Of a DNA stretch of 64,000 nt, positions 55,134-64,000 are shown piece after piece. This DNA is from Subsaxibacter sp. CAU 1640 (GTDB taxonomy: Bacteria > Bacteroidota > Bacteroidia > Flavobacteriales > Flavobacteriaceae), in assembly GCF_023156585.1 (NCBI RefSeq), contig NZ_JALNMI010000002.1:1-64000 (forward strand), written 5' to 3'. The notes beneath the pieces are model-generated. The model saw only the letters and a program-made list of their open reading frames with translations, ran no database searches and was not told the origin of the DNA. Position 1 is the stretch's first letter. Every line of letters begins with the position of its first letter. The translations under genes and the position numbers were made by a program.

Positions 55134-56521
55134 CCTCTATAGTAAAGAATAGTACTTAAAGTTTTTACGACAATATTCAAATCCAAAAACAAACTTCTAT
55201 GTTTGATATAGTATAAATCATATTGAAGTTTTGTGAGACTTTCATCCACTGAAGCACCATATCTTGTGTTTACTTGAGCCCAACCCGTCAAACCAGGCTT
55301 CACAATATGTCGTGTTTCGTAAAAAGGTATAATCTGTGACAATTCTTGAACAAAATAAGGGCGCTCTGGTCTGGGACCTATAATGCTCATTTCGCCTTTT
55401 ATAACATTTATAAACTGCGGAAACTCGTCCAATCTAGTTCTTCTTAAAAATTTTCCGAATTTCGTAATTCTTGCATCATCCTTTTGAGCCCATTTTGCAC
55501 CATTAGCCTCTGCATCTGTTACCATACTGCGCAACTTCATAATTCTAAAAGGAATTCCGTTCTTCCCTACTCTTTCTTGTGTATAAAAAAGCGGTCCTCT
55601 ATTTCCCAAAATATTACCTATAATAACTAATGGCAACAATACCAGCCCTAAAATCAAACCTACTAAAGAAAATATCAAATCAAAAGCACGATGAAAAAAT
55701 AAGTATAAAGTATTTTGATTGCTTCGGCTGAACGGAAAATATTTATAAAAATCCTTGCCGACATATTGAATTGGAACACGGTAAGTCAATTCTTCGTAAA
55801 CTTGTGTATATTCTCTAATCGTAAATCCCTTTTCCAAAAGAGTAATGAGATCATGATAAATTTCCGAAGTAATCGTCTCTGAATTATAACTAGCCACCAA
55901 AACTTCTGAAATCTTTTGTTCAGAAATGACCTTTGCTAGATCTTTAGGTTGAAACTCCTTTAAACCTTTAAATTTGATTGGATCTTCAGATGTTTCTTCA
56001 CAGTTAATAAAACCGACTATTTTGTAGTTAGGATCAGAGACATTTAATGCCTTTACAATGTTTTCAACGTAGCTAATTTCTCCGACCAATAGTACTCTTT
56101 TGTAAAATCTTGGAGAGGCTACAAATGTCACGTAACACAATCTCCATATAAAAATCATAATGATGATGGCCAAATAGAAATAAAGGATCTGCAAACGCTT
56201 TTCAGGAAGAAATGGTGTATAATATGGCGTAAGAAAATAGAATAATATTGTAGTGGAAGCTACTAGAACAATATTTCTGAAGGTTACATCCAGTTTGCTT
56301 GCTTTCTGTAAATCGTAAAGTTCAAAAATGGTACCAAAAATCATTAAATAAATAGCCAATACAATTAAGTAGATTGTATTTTCGCTTTTTATAAGCAAGT
56401 AATTATAAGGCACAAAGAGTTCCAACAAGTAAAGTCCAAAGAACACAAATATTAGGTCGAAAATACGCAGTAAGATTTTGCGCTCTGAAACTTCGAAATG
56501 AATATCTTTTTTTCTCCCCAT
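55127..56521 (-). CDS. Undecaprenyl-phosphate sugar phosphotransferase (WcaJ-like initiating enzyme)
   Basis: Initiates a surface glycan by moving a sugar-1-phosphate onto undecaprenyl phosphate. The 464-aa polyisoprenyl phosphate hexose-1-phosphate transferase has four N-terminal helices, a CoA-binding-like Rossmann region (about 140-250; VLLVGEISYVENIVKAL), a reentrant membrane helix (about 277-300) and the catalytic C-domain with RLDEFPQFINVIKGEMSIIGPRPERP (given here as two motifs, RLDEFPQF and GPRPERP). It is the last gene of the minus-strand sugar locus. Confidence 0.94.
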   Translation of the reverse strand: MGRKKDIHFEVSERKILLRIFDLIFVFFGLYLLELFVPYNYLLIKSENTIYLIVLAIYLMIFGTIFELYDLQKASKLDVTFRNIVLVASTTILFYFLTPYYTPFLPEKRLQILYFYLAIIIMIFIWRLCYVTFVASPRFYKRVLLVGEISYVENIVKALNVSDPNYKIVGFINCEETSEDPIKFKGLKEFQPKDLAKVISEQKISEVLVASYNSETITSEIYHDLITLLEKGFTIREYTQVYEELTYRVPIQYVGKDFYKYFPFSRSNQNTLYLFFHRAFDLIFSLVGLILGLVLLPLVIIGNILGNRGPLFYTQERVGKNGIPFRIMKLRSMVTDAEANGAKWAQKDDARITKFGKFLRRTRLDEFPQFINVIKGEMSIIGPRPERPYFVQELSQIIPFYETRHIVKPGLTGWAQVNTRYGASVDESLTKLQYDLYYIKHRSLFLDLNIVVKTLSTILYYRGQ

Positions 56522-56574
56522 TAAATCCTTGGATATTTACTTTGTAAAGATAATAAGATAAAAAAGATTCATAA

Positions 56575-57588
56575 TTAGTTTCGAAGAATTTCGTTCCATT
56601 TTAACCTAACCATCTGCCAATCATATTGTTCAGAAGAGAACCTTGCATTTATTGCTAATGTTTTGCACGCAGCTCTATCATTGAACAATTTTATAATTTC
56701 ATGTGTCATTTCATCGGTATTATTTTGCTCAACTAAAATACCATTCTTTCCCTTCTCGATTAAAAATGGCATACCACCAACATTTGTGGAAACCACAGGA
56801 AGACCAAGAGCCATCGCTTCAATGACACTAATAGGGGTGTTATCTACATTTGCAGTATTGATAAAAATGTTATAATCTTTCGAGAGCTCCAACCACTCTC
56901 TTTTGAGCAGCTTACCCGTAAACCTTACATTCAAATCCAATTCGTTGGATAAATTTCTGGCTTCCATCATAGTACCATCAGAGTCAGGTCCAATCATACA
57001 AAGGGAAGCTTCAAGACCCAATTTCTTCAATTGATTTAAAACCTTTATAGCCATCAAAGGATTATAAATTTTTGAGAATGAACGCACCCACAACAATTTT
57101 GGCTTATCAAACGTTCGTTTAAAGAATTGATAATTTGAAAGTTCAATGGTATTTGGTACATATTCAACATTATAAAACCCTTTCAGTTCAAATTGCTCTT
57201 TCAAGTATGATGATGGCGCAACATTCACTTGACAATTGTTGAATATTAGAGCACTCATTTTAGGGCTTGACTGCAGTCTTTCTGGTAATTTGCCACCATG
57301 CAGAATTGGAATATAAGGTAGACCACACAACCGACAAAGTTGACTCACCAAAAAAGCATAATAAAAATTCTGGGTACTATAAGTGTCTATTAAAACAATG
57401 TTTACAGTTCGTGAGTAGCGTAAAACTTTGAATAGCATATCGCATAACCGCAATATCTTATTTCTTTTATTTGACGCATAGTAAACTTGATATCCCTCCT
57501 TTTCCAAAAGTGGGCCTAAAGTTGCCATATATGAAACATTAGACGTTTCCTGTGTCAAGTTGTTTCCTATGTAGAGGATTTTTGTCAT
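56575..57588 (-). CDS. Glycosyltransferase family 4 protein
   Basis: A GT-B retaining glycosyltransferase of 337 aa. The start MTKILYIGNN is followed by a two-domain fold; the C-terminal nucleotide-binding motif has Glu in NTPISVIEAMALGLPVVSTN, and LLWVRSFSKIYNPLMAIKVL is the interdomain strand-helix. HGGKLPER resembles an acceptor loop. Sugar specificity is unknown. It overlaps the end of the O-antigen ligase-like gene by 50 nt, indicating coupling; a start 9 nt earlier is possible. Confidence 0.9.
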   Translation of the reverse strand: MTKILYIGNNLTQETSNVSYMATLGPLLEKEGYQVYYASNKRNKILRLCDMLFKVLRYSRTVNIVLIDTYSTQNFYYAFLVSQLCRLCGLPYIPILHGGKLPERLQSSPKMSALIFNNCQVNVAPSSYLKEQFELKGFYNVEYVPNTIELSNYQFFKRTFDKPKLLWVRSFSKIYNPLMAIKVLNQLKKLGLEASLCMIGPDSDGTMMEARNLSNELDLNVRFTGKLLKREWLELSKDYNIFINTANVDNTPISVIEAMALGLPVVSTNVGGMPFLIEKGKNGILVEQNNTDEMTHEIIKLFNDRAACKTLAINARFSSEQYDWQMVRLKWNEILRN

Positions 57589-58903
57589 GTGTAACATTCA
57601 ATAGTGCGAGGGCATAAATAAAGGCTGGCATAGCTATTCTCATGGACATATGGTTAATGGTCAGGAACCAAAATGCCAAGAAAGCATAGAAATAATAATT
57701 CTGTTGGTTCCTGGATCGAATAGCAAAGGGCTTAAAAATCAAAATAATTAAGATTACCACACCGAATATTCCATGTTCGGCTAAAGTTCGACTAAATTCG
57801 CTATGAGAGGTAATGCCCTGCCCCTCCTCTTCAATACGCTGGTCCTTCGCTCTACTTGATCCAATTCCAAGAAAGGGATGAGACACAAAGCCCTCTAATT
57901 CTTCTTTAAACAATTGTCCTCTCCCCGTGGTGATGTCCTGCTTTTCTCTTCCCAGAACATCTTTGTTGGCATATCTTAAGTCTATTAACCCATCTGACTG
58001 GTAAGAACTGATCATCCACGATGTAACTAAACTAATACAAAGCATGGTAAATACGCCAATAATCTCATTTTTTTTTTTTATGGATACTTTCTTATAAAAT
58101 GAGAATAAAAACACCAATATTGTGAGAATGGCCGCCAATACCCCTCCTCTACTGAAAGTTGACACAGCACGAAATGAAATTGCTATTAAAAGGATTGAAT
58201 TAAGAATTTTTAGAGAAAAGGACGGTGATTTGATAAAAAGCCTTATGGAAATCAAAATCATTCCTAAACCTAATATTGCAGATACCTGATTAGGCCCAAA
58301 TCCACCTGATGCTTCATGATTGGAGCCTGTTCCAGACAACACTTCTCGCAAGTTTGGAGTATAAAAATAGATGTATACTGTATGGGCTATAATAGGAAGT
58401 ACCATAAAGTATAAAATTGATGACATTTCTGCAAAAGTGACACGCTTGTCATAGCAAAACAAGGCTGCAAGGCCCAGACACACAGGACCACTCAATACAA
58501 AGGCAATGTTGGTTCTAAAATGTGCATCAAAACTTAAAGTAGTCGATGCCACAAAAATCGACGGTATTAAAAACATCAAATAAATGAAATATGGATATCC
58601 TTTGCCAGAGAGCCCTCTATAAAACATTCCAACTAGAACAAACAATATGACCAAATATTTTCCTGCCTCATACGAAAAAGCACCCTTTGTCATTCGGAAA
58701 AGTACTTCAGCACCGACAAAATAAGCACATGCCTTTAATACCTCAAATGTTTTCAAATTGGATGGAGCTACGATAATTCTAGCAAAAAAATAAACTAACG
58801 CAAACAGGAAATAAATTTTGGCTAGGCCTTCATTTAAATATACTAGAAAACCAATTGCAACATGTAAAATAATTGCACTGATATAGGAAATATTGGTTTT
58901 CAA
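57539..58903 (-). CDS. O-antigen ligase/polymerase-like membrane protein
   Basis: A 454-aa polytopic protein with about 10-12 helices. The periplasmic loop between helices (about 330-400) carries the Wzy_C/O-antigen ligase features KEELEGFVSHPFLGIGSSR and TSHSEFSRTLAEHGIFG with the His, Glu and Arg expected of Waal/Wzy enzymes. It either polymerises or ligates the glycan. Initiation is TTG at 58903: no ATG lies between it and the upstream stop. In an operon with glycosyltransferases. Confidence 0.87.
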   Translation of the reverse strand: MKTNISYISAIILHVAIGFLVYLNEGLAKIYFLFALVYFFARIIVAPSNLKTFEVLKACAYFVGAEVLFRMTKGAFSYEAGKYLVILFVLVGMFYRGLSGKGYPYFIYLMFLIPSIFVASTTLSFDAHFRTNIAFVLSGPVCLGLAALFCYDKRVTFAEMSSILYFMVLPIIAHTVYIYFYTPNLREVLSGTGSNHEASGGFGPNQVSAILGLGMILISIRLFIKSPSFSLKILNSILLIAISFRAVSTFSRGGVLAAILTILVFLFSFYKKVSIKKKNEIIGVFTMLCISLVTSWMISSYQSDGLIDLRYANKDVLGREKQDITTGRGQLFKEELEGFVSHPFLGIGSSRAKDQRIEEEGQGITSHSEFSRTLAEHGIFGVVILIILIFKPFAIRSRNQQNYYFYAFLAFWFLTINHMSMRIAMPAFIYALALLNVTHDKNPLHRKQLDTGNV

Positions 58904-58984
58904 AAGGTTAAAGGTATTACAATTGTCTTTTTAGCACTTTATACAAATTGGAATTTATTCAATTTCCAAAGAGAGATATACAGA

Positions 58985-59791
58985 TTAAGAAAATATAGCT
59001 TTATAATTATCAAAAGGGAAACGGTAATGGTAACTCTTATTTAAAGCAAATAATATAAAATGTATAATAAAAATAGGCAAATGAGGTCTCAATACTGATA
59101 AATATCGGTCATATATTTTATTATGATAACCACAAATTAAAAAGGGGGTAATTGAAGAGTTCAAATAGTTCTTATTTACTGTAGCTTCTTCTACCATATT
59201 ATCTTCATTAAATGATTTAAAAAAGATAGGTTGACCTAATCGTTTCATTTGATAAAGTTCAACGACTGACAAAGGTGCCCCCTCATCATTATAGAACATA
59301 AAGTTCCAATAAACATCAACAAGTATCCATTTTTGTAAATCTCCACAATAGACTTCATTGAATGAATGTCCCCCAAAATCCCTGTTAAATGGAGCACTTG
59401 TTGTTCCCCATTCCCTAACCGCAATGTCATTTACCACGCAAAAATTATTAAAAACTTGTGCCATATCACTACAAACACCACCTTTCCCTGCAAGCATTAT
59501 TTGAAGAGCTTCAGCCGACGGCTCACTTAAGCCAGGTCCACCTTTAATATTGTTTTTTAACCATACGCCAAGCAATCTTACAGTTTCTAGGTCAGAGTCG
59601 GGCCTACCGTCGTTAAAAATTAATTTGTTTATTTCAAAAAAATATGCAGGGATATCTTCTTTTCTATTAAGTGCATTATAATTCAGACTCCTAATCTCTT
59701 CTAAATTTGAATTTTTTGACAACAAGCGAAACCTTGTTAAGTATAGAAAAGGATGCCTCTTAATAGTCTTTTGTATTTTTTTAAGAATCAT
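58985..59791 (-). CDS. Transglutaminase-like protein in the polysaccharide locus
   Basis: A 268-aa protein with a transglutaminase/protease-like core. The triad Cys-His-Asp is visible: GKGGVCSDMAQVFNNF (Cys), FGGHSFNEVY (His) and WILVDVYWNFMF (Asp), in the correct order. No signal peptide is seen. It stands between the ligase-like gene (81-nt gap) and a GT4 gene (82-nt gap). Such proteins in polysaccharide clusters have no established role; a cysteine hydrolase or amidase acting on a sugar substituent is possible. Confidence 0.85.
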   Translation of the reverse strand: MILKKIQKTIKRHPFLYLTRFRLLSKNSNLEEIRSLNYNALNRKEDIPAYFFEINKLIFNDGRPDSDLETVRLLGVWLKNNIKGGPGLSEPSAEALQIMLAGKGGVCSDMAQVFNNFCVVNDIAVREWGTTSAPFNRDFGGHSFNEVYCGDLQKWILVDVYWNFMFYNDEGAPLSVVELYQMKRLGQPIFFKSFNEDNMVEEATVNKNYLNSSITPFLICGYHNKIYDRYLSVLRPHLPIFIIHFILFALNKSYHYRFPFDNYKAIFS

Positions 59792-59873
59792 TCAGCAGAC
59801 AAATAGCGGTATAAACTGGTTAAAAATAGACTTTATTTTCTGATAGTCCGTCAATTTAAAAAAAAAACAAATA

Positions 59874-60998
59874 TCATAAAATTTCATTTAACAATCTCAT
59901 ATTGTAATGACTATATGTAAATGATCGTAAAATCACATCATTGGAATTAATTAATCGTCTAAATTGTTGACCATTGAGGTTTAATAATTTATAGAGACAC
60001 TGACGCAAATCGTCTTCACTTATTGTTGATAAAAGATACCCATTATCATCCTCTTTTATATAATGTCCTAAAGAAGAAACATTGGAGACAATAGGAATAC
60101 AACCGTAATTCATAGCTTCAGCTATCACTTTTGGAAACCCTTCAGATCTAGAAGGTAACAATATACTATGACACTGCTTATAGAGTTCATGAACCTTTTG
60201 TCTCGGTAAATATCCATGAAAAATAAAATTGAGGTCAATACTCGAGGATTTATTTTGATAAAACTCCTTATTTTCCCCATCACCAATAAAATGTACACAA
60301 CCAATTTTATTTTTAATGGAATTATCTAATCCTGCAAAAGCATCAAGTATTAGTCCAACCCCCTTGGCTTCTTCCAATCGGCCTACGAAACAGAAATTTA
60401 TTGGGGCAGATAACGTTTTGAGTTTTCGAATCGATTGTCCTTTAATTATTTCTTGTTGAGTCAAACAAGGATTCTCAAAACTCAAACATTGCTTTGGTTG
60501 ATCAGCCCAAAAACCGTTAATGGTCACTGCTCTAATTTGTCGTTCCAACATCCATTTTTGAAATCTATAAGATATAGGAGCATTTTTCTGTTTCCAATTA
60601 CCAGCATACTTAAACCATCCTTTTTTTGAAGTCAAGAATATTAAATATGGGATTACATAAACTCCAATTCCCGTAGGAGCCCTAAATTGAAAGTAATCAG
60701 AGGTTTTTATATATTTTCTGATAATTGTGAGAACTTTAGGGGCATTCAATAAAATGGAGAATTTGTCTTTAACTCCCTTTCCACCCAAAGCTGGAAGTGC
60801 CACAAATTGTATGGCGTCAGAGATATAGGGTAACGTATTTGGGGGTGGCTCACACTTATGCAACATTGCAATATGTACAACACGGTCGAATATTTCCATC
60901 AAATGGTTAATTTCAGTTACAGTTGAGCTTAATCCAACAATAGTCTGGTCTTTTGCAAGATAATGTTCTGTATGAGAAATGATAGTGAGGCTTCTCAT
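59874..60998 (-). CDS. Glycosyltransferase family 4 protein
   Basis: A 374-aa GT-B enzyme. The C-domain has FCFVGRLEEAKGVGLILDAF (strand-helix start of the nucleotide-binding domain), HFIGDGENKEFY, FHGYLPRQKVHELYKQC and the E-x7-E motif SEGFPKVIAEAMNYGCIPIV. The start is ATG 60998, forming an ATGA overlap with the upstream glycosyltransferase gene; the ATG at 61007 is an alternative. Sugar unknown. Confidence 0.91.
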   Translation of the reverse strand: MRSLTIISHTEHYLAKDQTIVGLSSTVTEINHLMEIFDRVVHIAMLHKCEPPPNTLPYISDAIQFVALPALGGKGVKDKFSILLNAPKVLTIIRKYIKTSDYFQFRAPTGIGVYVIPYLIFLTSKKGWFKYAGNWKQKNAPISYRFQKWMLERQIRAVTINGFWADQPKQCLSFENPCLTQQEIIKGQSIRKLKTLSAPINFCFVGRLEEAKGVGLILDAFAGLDNSIKNKIGCVHFIGDGENKEFYQNKSSSIDLNFIFHGYLPRQKVHELYKQCHSILLPSRSEGFPKVIAEAMNYGCIPIVSNVSSLGHYIKEDDNGYLLSTISEDDLRQCLYKLLNLNGQQFRRLINSNDVILRSFTYSHYNMRLLNEIL

Positions 60999-62098
60999 GG
61001 TATGCATTCCAAATAGTTGTTGATAATATTACTCCACTTATGTTTCTCGGCCCAAGATTTTGCACCGGCAGTGAATACATTTTTTTCATTAAGAATAGTT
61101 GCAACTGCCTCTAAAAAAGCCTCTTGATTAAGCGGGTCAACCAATAAGCCAGATTTACCAACGGCAATAGCATCTTCTATACCACAACCTGATGCGCCTA
61201 TGGCAGGAACACCGAGAGCATTGGCTTCTAATATAGCAATGCCAAACCCTTCAACATCTCCAGATCTGGTTTCGCTGCTGAGCATTACAAAAATATCTGA
61301 TCCGTCGAGCATAAATTGCAAATCTTGGTCACTTAAACGCCCATGAAAAGTTACATGTCGATTCACATCTAAACGTTTAGCGATAATCTCAAATTCTGCA
61401 GCTTCGGTTTTAATCCCTACACAATGATAATGTATTTCTGGATAAGCTTTAATAAGATTAGGCAAGTGATGTATGACATTTTTCTGTCCTTTTCTCTCAG
61501 TAACGTTACCAACTGTTATCAGCTTTGGGTATCCTGTTAATGGAAGAACATCTTTATTTAAATCCGATTTGAACTTATCAGGATTAAAACCATTAGGAAT
61601 TACTTTAATGTTAAGATCAAGATGATCTACCAAACACTTTGTATAATTTGAAACGGCAATAACAGTATTAAATCTTTTAAGGGAAAGATTAATTGATATT
61701 TTTAACAATAAAGACTTAAAGTTAACTTCCGTACCATGAATTATCGCAATAAAGTATCTGTTAAAAAATAAGCTGAAAAATGCGGCCGTCCATAGAGAAA
61801 ATTTTCCTGTCGCAATAACTGTTGAAACTTTTTTAATGGATTTGTCTACCTGTTTCAACCGTTTAAAATACATCAAAAATCTTGGTGAAGTAATTTTTAT
61901 TCTTTGCACCTCAAAAGGGAGATCCATATCGAAAAGGCTTTCTTCCTCACCGTTTAATGAACGTTCATCGACGATTACGGTAACTGGGTGATCATTACGA
62001 GACAATTGCAAAGCCAAATTATAGGCATGATTACCAATACCTCCAGGCTGTGGAGGAAATTCAGATGTAATGATTAGAATGCGCTTTTTACTTTTCAA
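60995..62098 (-). CDS. Glycosyltransferase family 4 protein, TTG start
   Basis: A 367-aa GT-B enzyme opening KKRILIITSEFPPQPGGIGNHA, a classic GT4 N-terminal loop, with VTERKGQKNVIHHL, FHGRLSDQDLQFMLDGSDIFV, and the EGFGIAILEANALGVPAIGA motif. Initiation is TTG at 62098, overlapping the upstream GT2 stop as TTGA. Flanked on both sides by 4-nt overlaps, so a tightly coupled operon. Confidence 0.91.
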   Translation of the reverse strand: MKSKKRILIITSEFPPQPGGIGNHAYNLALQLSRNDHPVTVIVDERSLNGEEESLFDMDLPFEVQRIKITSPRFLMYFKRLKQVDKSIKKVSTVIATGKFSLWTAAFFSLFFNRYFIAIIHGTEVNFKSLLLKISINLSLKRFNTVIAVSNYTKCLVDHLDLNIKVIPNGFNPDKFKSDLNKDVLPLTGYPKLITVGNVTERKGQKNVIHHLPNLIKAYPEIHYHCVGIKTEAAEFEIIAKRLDVNRHVTFHGRLSDQDLQFMLDGSDIFVMLSSETRSGDVEGFGIAILEANALGVPAIGASGCGIEDAIAVGKSGLLVDPLNQEAFLEAVATILNEKNVFTAGAKSWAEKHKWSNIINNYLECIP

Positions 62099-63426
62099 TT
62101 TAAAGTTTCAATTTGTGGGCCCTGTTTTAATTTAATCGTTGCAAGACGCCAAGATTTAATGATTTGAATCACTATAAAGGGGCTAATAAAAATTGCAATG
62201 ATAGATCCCAACAACATCATTCCCCTGCTTCTCTTAAAACGATAAGGCATAACTGATGAAGGCATAACTTTAAATAAATTAAGTAGGGCTAATTTGTTTC
62301 CGAAATAGTTTCTATAAAAGTACAAAACTGAAGGAATAGGTCTTGGTGCAAACAAGTTTTTGGGACGCAAGGCATCCCAGCTACCCATTTCCCGTAATCC
62401 TCCATCTATTGCCTTAAGATGTAAACGTTCTGCAAATGGATTTGAAATATTCAACATATCGCTCAAATATGAACGTAAACCAAACTCACCATCTCCCATA
62501 CGCTGCTTCTCAAATTGTCTGTCAAATAATCCGATTTTCTCAAAAACCGCTTTCTTCAATAATACATTTCCTGTGTCCAACTGGTCACTGACTCTTAAAA
62601 AAGAATAATTTCCTGGAACTTTTGCACCAACAGCAGATATAGAAACACCAGAAGACAAATCAGCATTAAAATAATCTAAACATTTTAAATGTTCAGATAT
62701 CCAATTTGATTTGACCCTACTGTCATCATCAAAAAGCAGTAAATAGTCTCCTCTAGCTATCTGAATTGCCTTGTTTCTTGCCAACCAGAGAGCTTTCTCA
62801 TTCTGTTTTATAAGGCTGATATCAAGATTGAACTTTTTATAAAAGTCTTCATCAAGTGGCTCGGATTGGTCAACGATAATGATTTCAAAATTTCTATAAT
62901 TTTGACACTCTAAATCTTTAAGAACGTCTTTTAGATAACTATATCTATTTAAAGTAGGAATAACTACACTTACAAGGGGTTTAAGCTCCAAAAGGGTTGA
63001 TTTGAAATTATCGTATCCATTGTGAATGATAGGTTGATCATTTAAATTGACTCGGATGACATCTTTTGACGACACAAAAGCCTTTAGTTCTTTCACAGGA
63101 TTTTTAAAGCTAGCCAATCTCAAAACTAAAGTATATAGAACCCAAGCAGGATGAAAGTTTTTTCTAATGAATCTGTAATTATCTTTCAAACTTACTTCTT
63201 CAACCGTTATATAAGTATCTGCATTGCCTACGTAACCCTTTTGTACTGCCTGCCAAGAAAGATCATACTCGGTTGCTTTCAATGAATCATACCCGTCATC
63301 TTGCACTAACTGCTTCAATATAGTTTTGTCCAGTTGTTCAATTTTCGGAAATACAGATTTCCCCGATTTGGTGTACAGTTGGAAATAGTGGGTAGGCTGC
63401 AAGTACTTTAAAATTGGAAATAGCAT
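62095..63426 (-). CDS. Glycosyltransferase family 2 protein
   Basis: A 443-aa GT-A enzyme. About 150 N-terminal residues of unknown role precede the GT2 domain (about 153-340), which has VVIPTLNRYSYLKDVLKDL, the metal DxD-like LLFDDDSRV, and GNVLLKKAVFEKIGLFD. A C-terminal hydrophobic helix (about 405-430) suggests membrane association. Sugar unknown. It overlaps the next gene by 4 nt. Confidence 0.9.
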   Translation of the reverse strand: MLFPILKYLQPTHYFQLYTKSGKSVFPKIEQLDKTILKQLVQDDGYDSLKATEYDLSWQAVQKGYVGNADTYITVEEVSLKDNYRFIRKNFHPAWVLYTLVLRLASFKNPVKELKAFVSSKDVIRVNLNDQPIIHNGYDNFKSTLLELKPLVSVVIPTLNRYSYLKDVLKDLECQNYRNFEIIIVDQSEPLDEDFYKKFNLDISLIKQNEKALWLARNKAIQIARGDYLLLFDDDSRVKSNWISEHLKCLDYFNADLSSGVSISAVGAKVPGNYSFLRVSDQLDTGNVLLKKAVFEKIGLFDRQFEKQRMGDGEFGLRSYLSDMLNISNPFAERLHLKAIDGGLREMGSWDALRPKNLFAPRPIPSVLYFYRNYFGNKLALLNLFKVMPSSVMPYRFKRSRGMMLLGSIIAIFISPFIVIQIIKSWRLATIKLKQGPQIETLN

Positions 63427-63486
63427 AAAATGGGATATTTCATCAAAAGATCATTTTTATTTCAATTATATACTAGGATAAATATT

Positions 63487-64000
63487 TCAATTCAAAAGTT
63501 CATACTTAATTTGATTATAAATAACCGCTTTATCAAAGGTCTCATGATATAAATTTTCGAAATATGAACCTTTCAAGCTTTTATTAACAATATGTGCAGT
63601 CAATTTTTCATTAAGTTCATCTACGGAAGTTGGATCAAAGGTAAAATTGTTTATTTCGAAACGATCTTTATCAATAAAATTAAGTGCCCCAAACTTTGAT
63701 GATACGATTACCGGTCTACCCAAAGCAATGGCTTCAATAAATACCAATCCAAAAGCCTCATTGAGACTGGGTAACACTAGTACATCCATTTGTTCATAAA
63801 ATGACACCATCTCTTGTACTGATAAAGGGCCTAAAAAAATCACCTCCTTTTGAATTCCTAAAGTATTGATCTTTTTTTCCAGTTTAGGTTTATCTGGACC
63901 ATCTCCTGCTATAAATAATTGAATGTTTTCAAGTCCAGCATTTTTTAAAGAATTAATTGATTTAAAGATAATTTGATGGTTTTTGTCCTCTAAAAGTCTA
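63487..64000 (-). CDS. Glycosyltransferase family 4 protein, 5' part beyond the window
   Basis: Only the C-terminal 170 residues are in the window; the frame is open to the right edge (reading RLLEDKNHQIIFKS at the edge). IFIAGDGPDKPKLEKK-type and FLGPLSVQEMVSFYEQMDV motifs and the E-x7-E motif NEAFGLVFIEAIALGRPVIV identify GT4. A GTG at 63843 is inside the domain and is not the start. Confidence 0.9.
   Translation of the reverse strand, partial: RLLEDKNHQIIFKSINSLKNAGLENIQLFIAGDGPDKPKLEKKINTLGIQKEVIFLGPLSVQEMVSFYEQMDVLVLPSLNEAFGLVFIEAIALGRPVIVSSKFGALNFIDKDRFEINNFTFDPTSVDELNEKLTAHIVNKSLKGSYFENLYHETFDKAVIYNQIKYELLN

Noticed and set aside
63487-63843. Complete small gene starting at GTG 63843
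   Set aside because: The frame continues to the window edge with good GT4 sequence, so it is a larger gene cut off by the window.

Overview
This is a 64 kb stretch of chromosome from a Bacteroidota bacterium, almost certainly a marine-type Flavobacteriaceae. The evidence is the low G+C content, promoters of the Bacteroidota form TTG-N19/20-TAnnTTTG, near absence of Shine-Dalgarno sequences, and typical family content: PorV/PorQ-like barrel, 2TM-domain/LytTR signalling, a cyclophilin-FKBP fusion, and crtI-crtB-crtZ with a CrtYcd-type cyclase. No insertion sequence, prophage, CRISPR array or rRNA operon is visible. The window is mostly core genome plus the start of a polysaccharide locus.

Layout. 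0.2-3.6 kb: translation operon thrS-infC-rpmI-rplT, where infC has no ATG at its proper 5' end. 3.7-9 kb: PAP2 phosphatase, an EF-hand protein paired with a class III cyclase, a secreted Bacteroidota protein and an AI-2E-family permease. 9-15 kb (minus): dnaB, accA, an EamA permease, an LptF/G permease and tgt. 15-20 kb: split transketolase, beta-barrel protein, calcium-repeat lipoprotein, S4 protein, phosphoribosyltransferase and aroK. 20.1-25 kb: tRNA-Lys, tRNA-Leu, a CarH-like MerR regulator and crtI-crtB-crtZ-crtY, which should make zeaxanthin-type carotenoids if GGPP is supplied elsewhere. 25-31 kb: TlpA-like thioredoxin, aconitase, acyltransferase, and a two-gene unit of a possible PHM-like copper protein and a Sco protein. 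31-36 kb (minus): three periplasmic SurA/PpiC-type proteins and a MoxR ATPase. 36-46 kb: SRPBCC protein, DUF2254, a LytS/LytTR/2TM signalling unit, M1 peptidase, TPR proteins and a cyclophilin-FKBP protein. 46-55 kb: recQ, kdsD-like, tatC, AhpD-like, lptB, DUF808, pssA, PorV/PorQ-like and DUF4105. 55-64 kb (minus): a surface-polysaccharide locus with an initiating phosphoglycosyltransferase, four glycosyltransferases (one cut by the window edge), a GT2 enzyme, an O-antigen ligase-like protein and a transglutaminase-like protein.

The most interesting signals are: the MerR regulator, which keeps both cobalamin photoreceptor motifs and sits beside a crtI promoter framed by a perfect 9-bp inverted repeat; the copper-monooxygenase-like protein overlapping a Sco gene; loss of the structural zinc cysteines in both Tgt and RecQ; a histidine kinase fused to a 2TM domain; an EF-hand/cyclase pair; a 13-bp inverted repeat tying the transketolase stop codon to the next start codon; and several non-ATG starts. 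Family assignments come from reading motifs, not from database searches.
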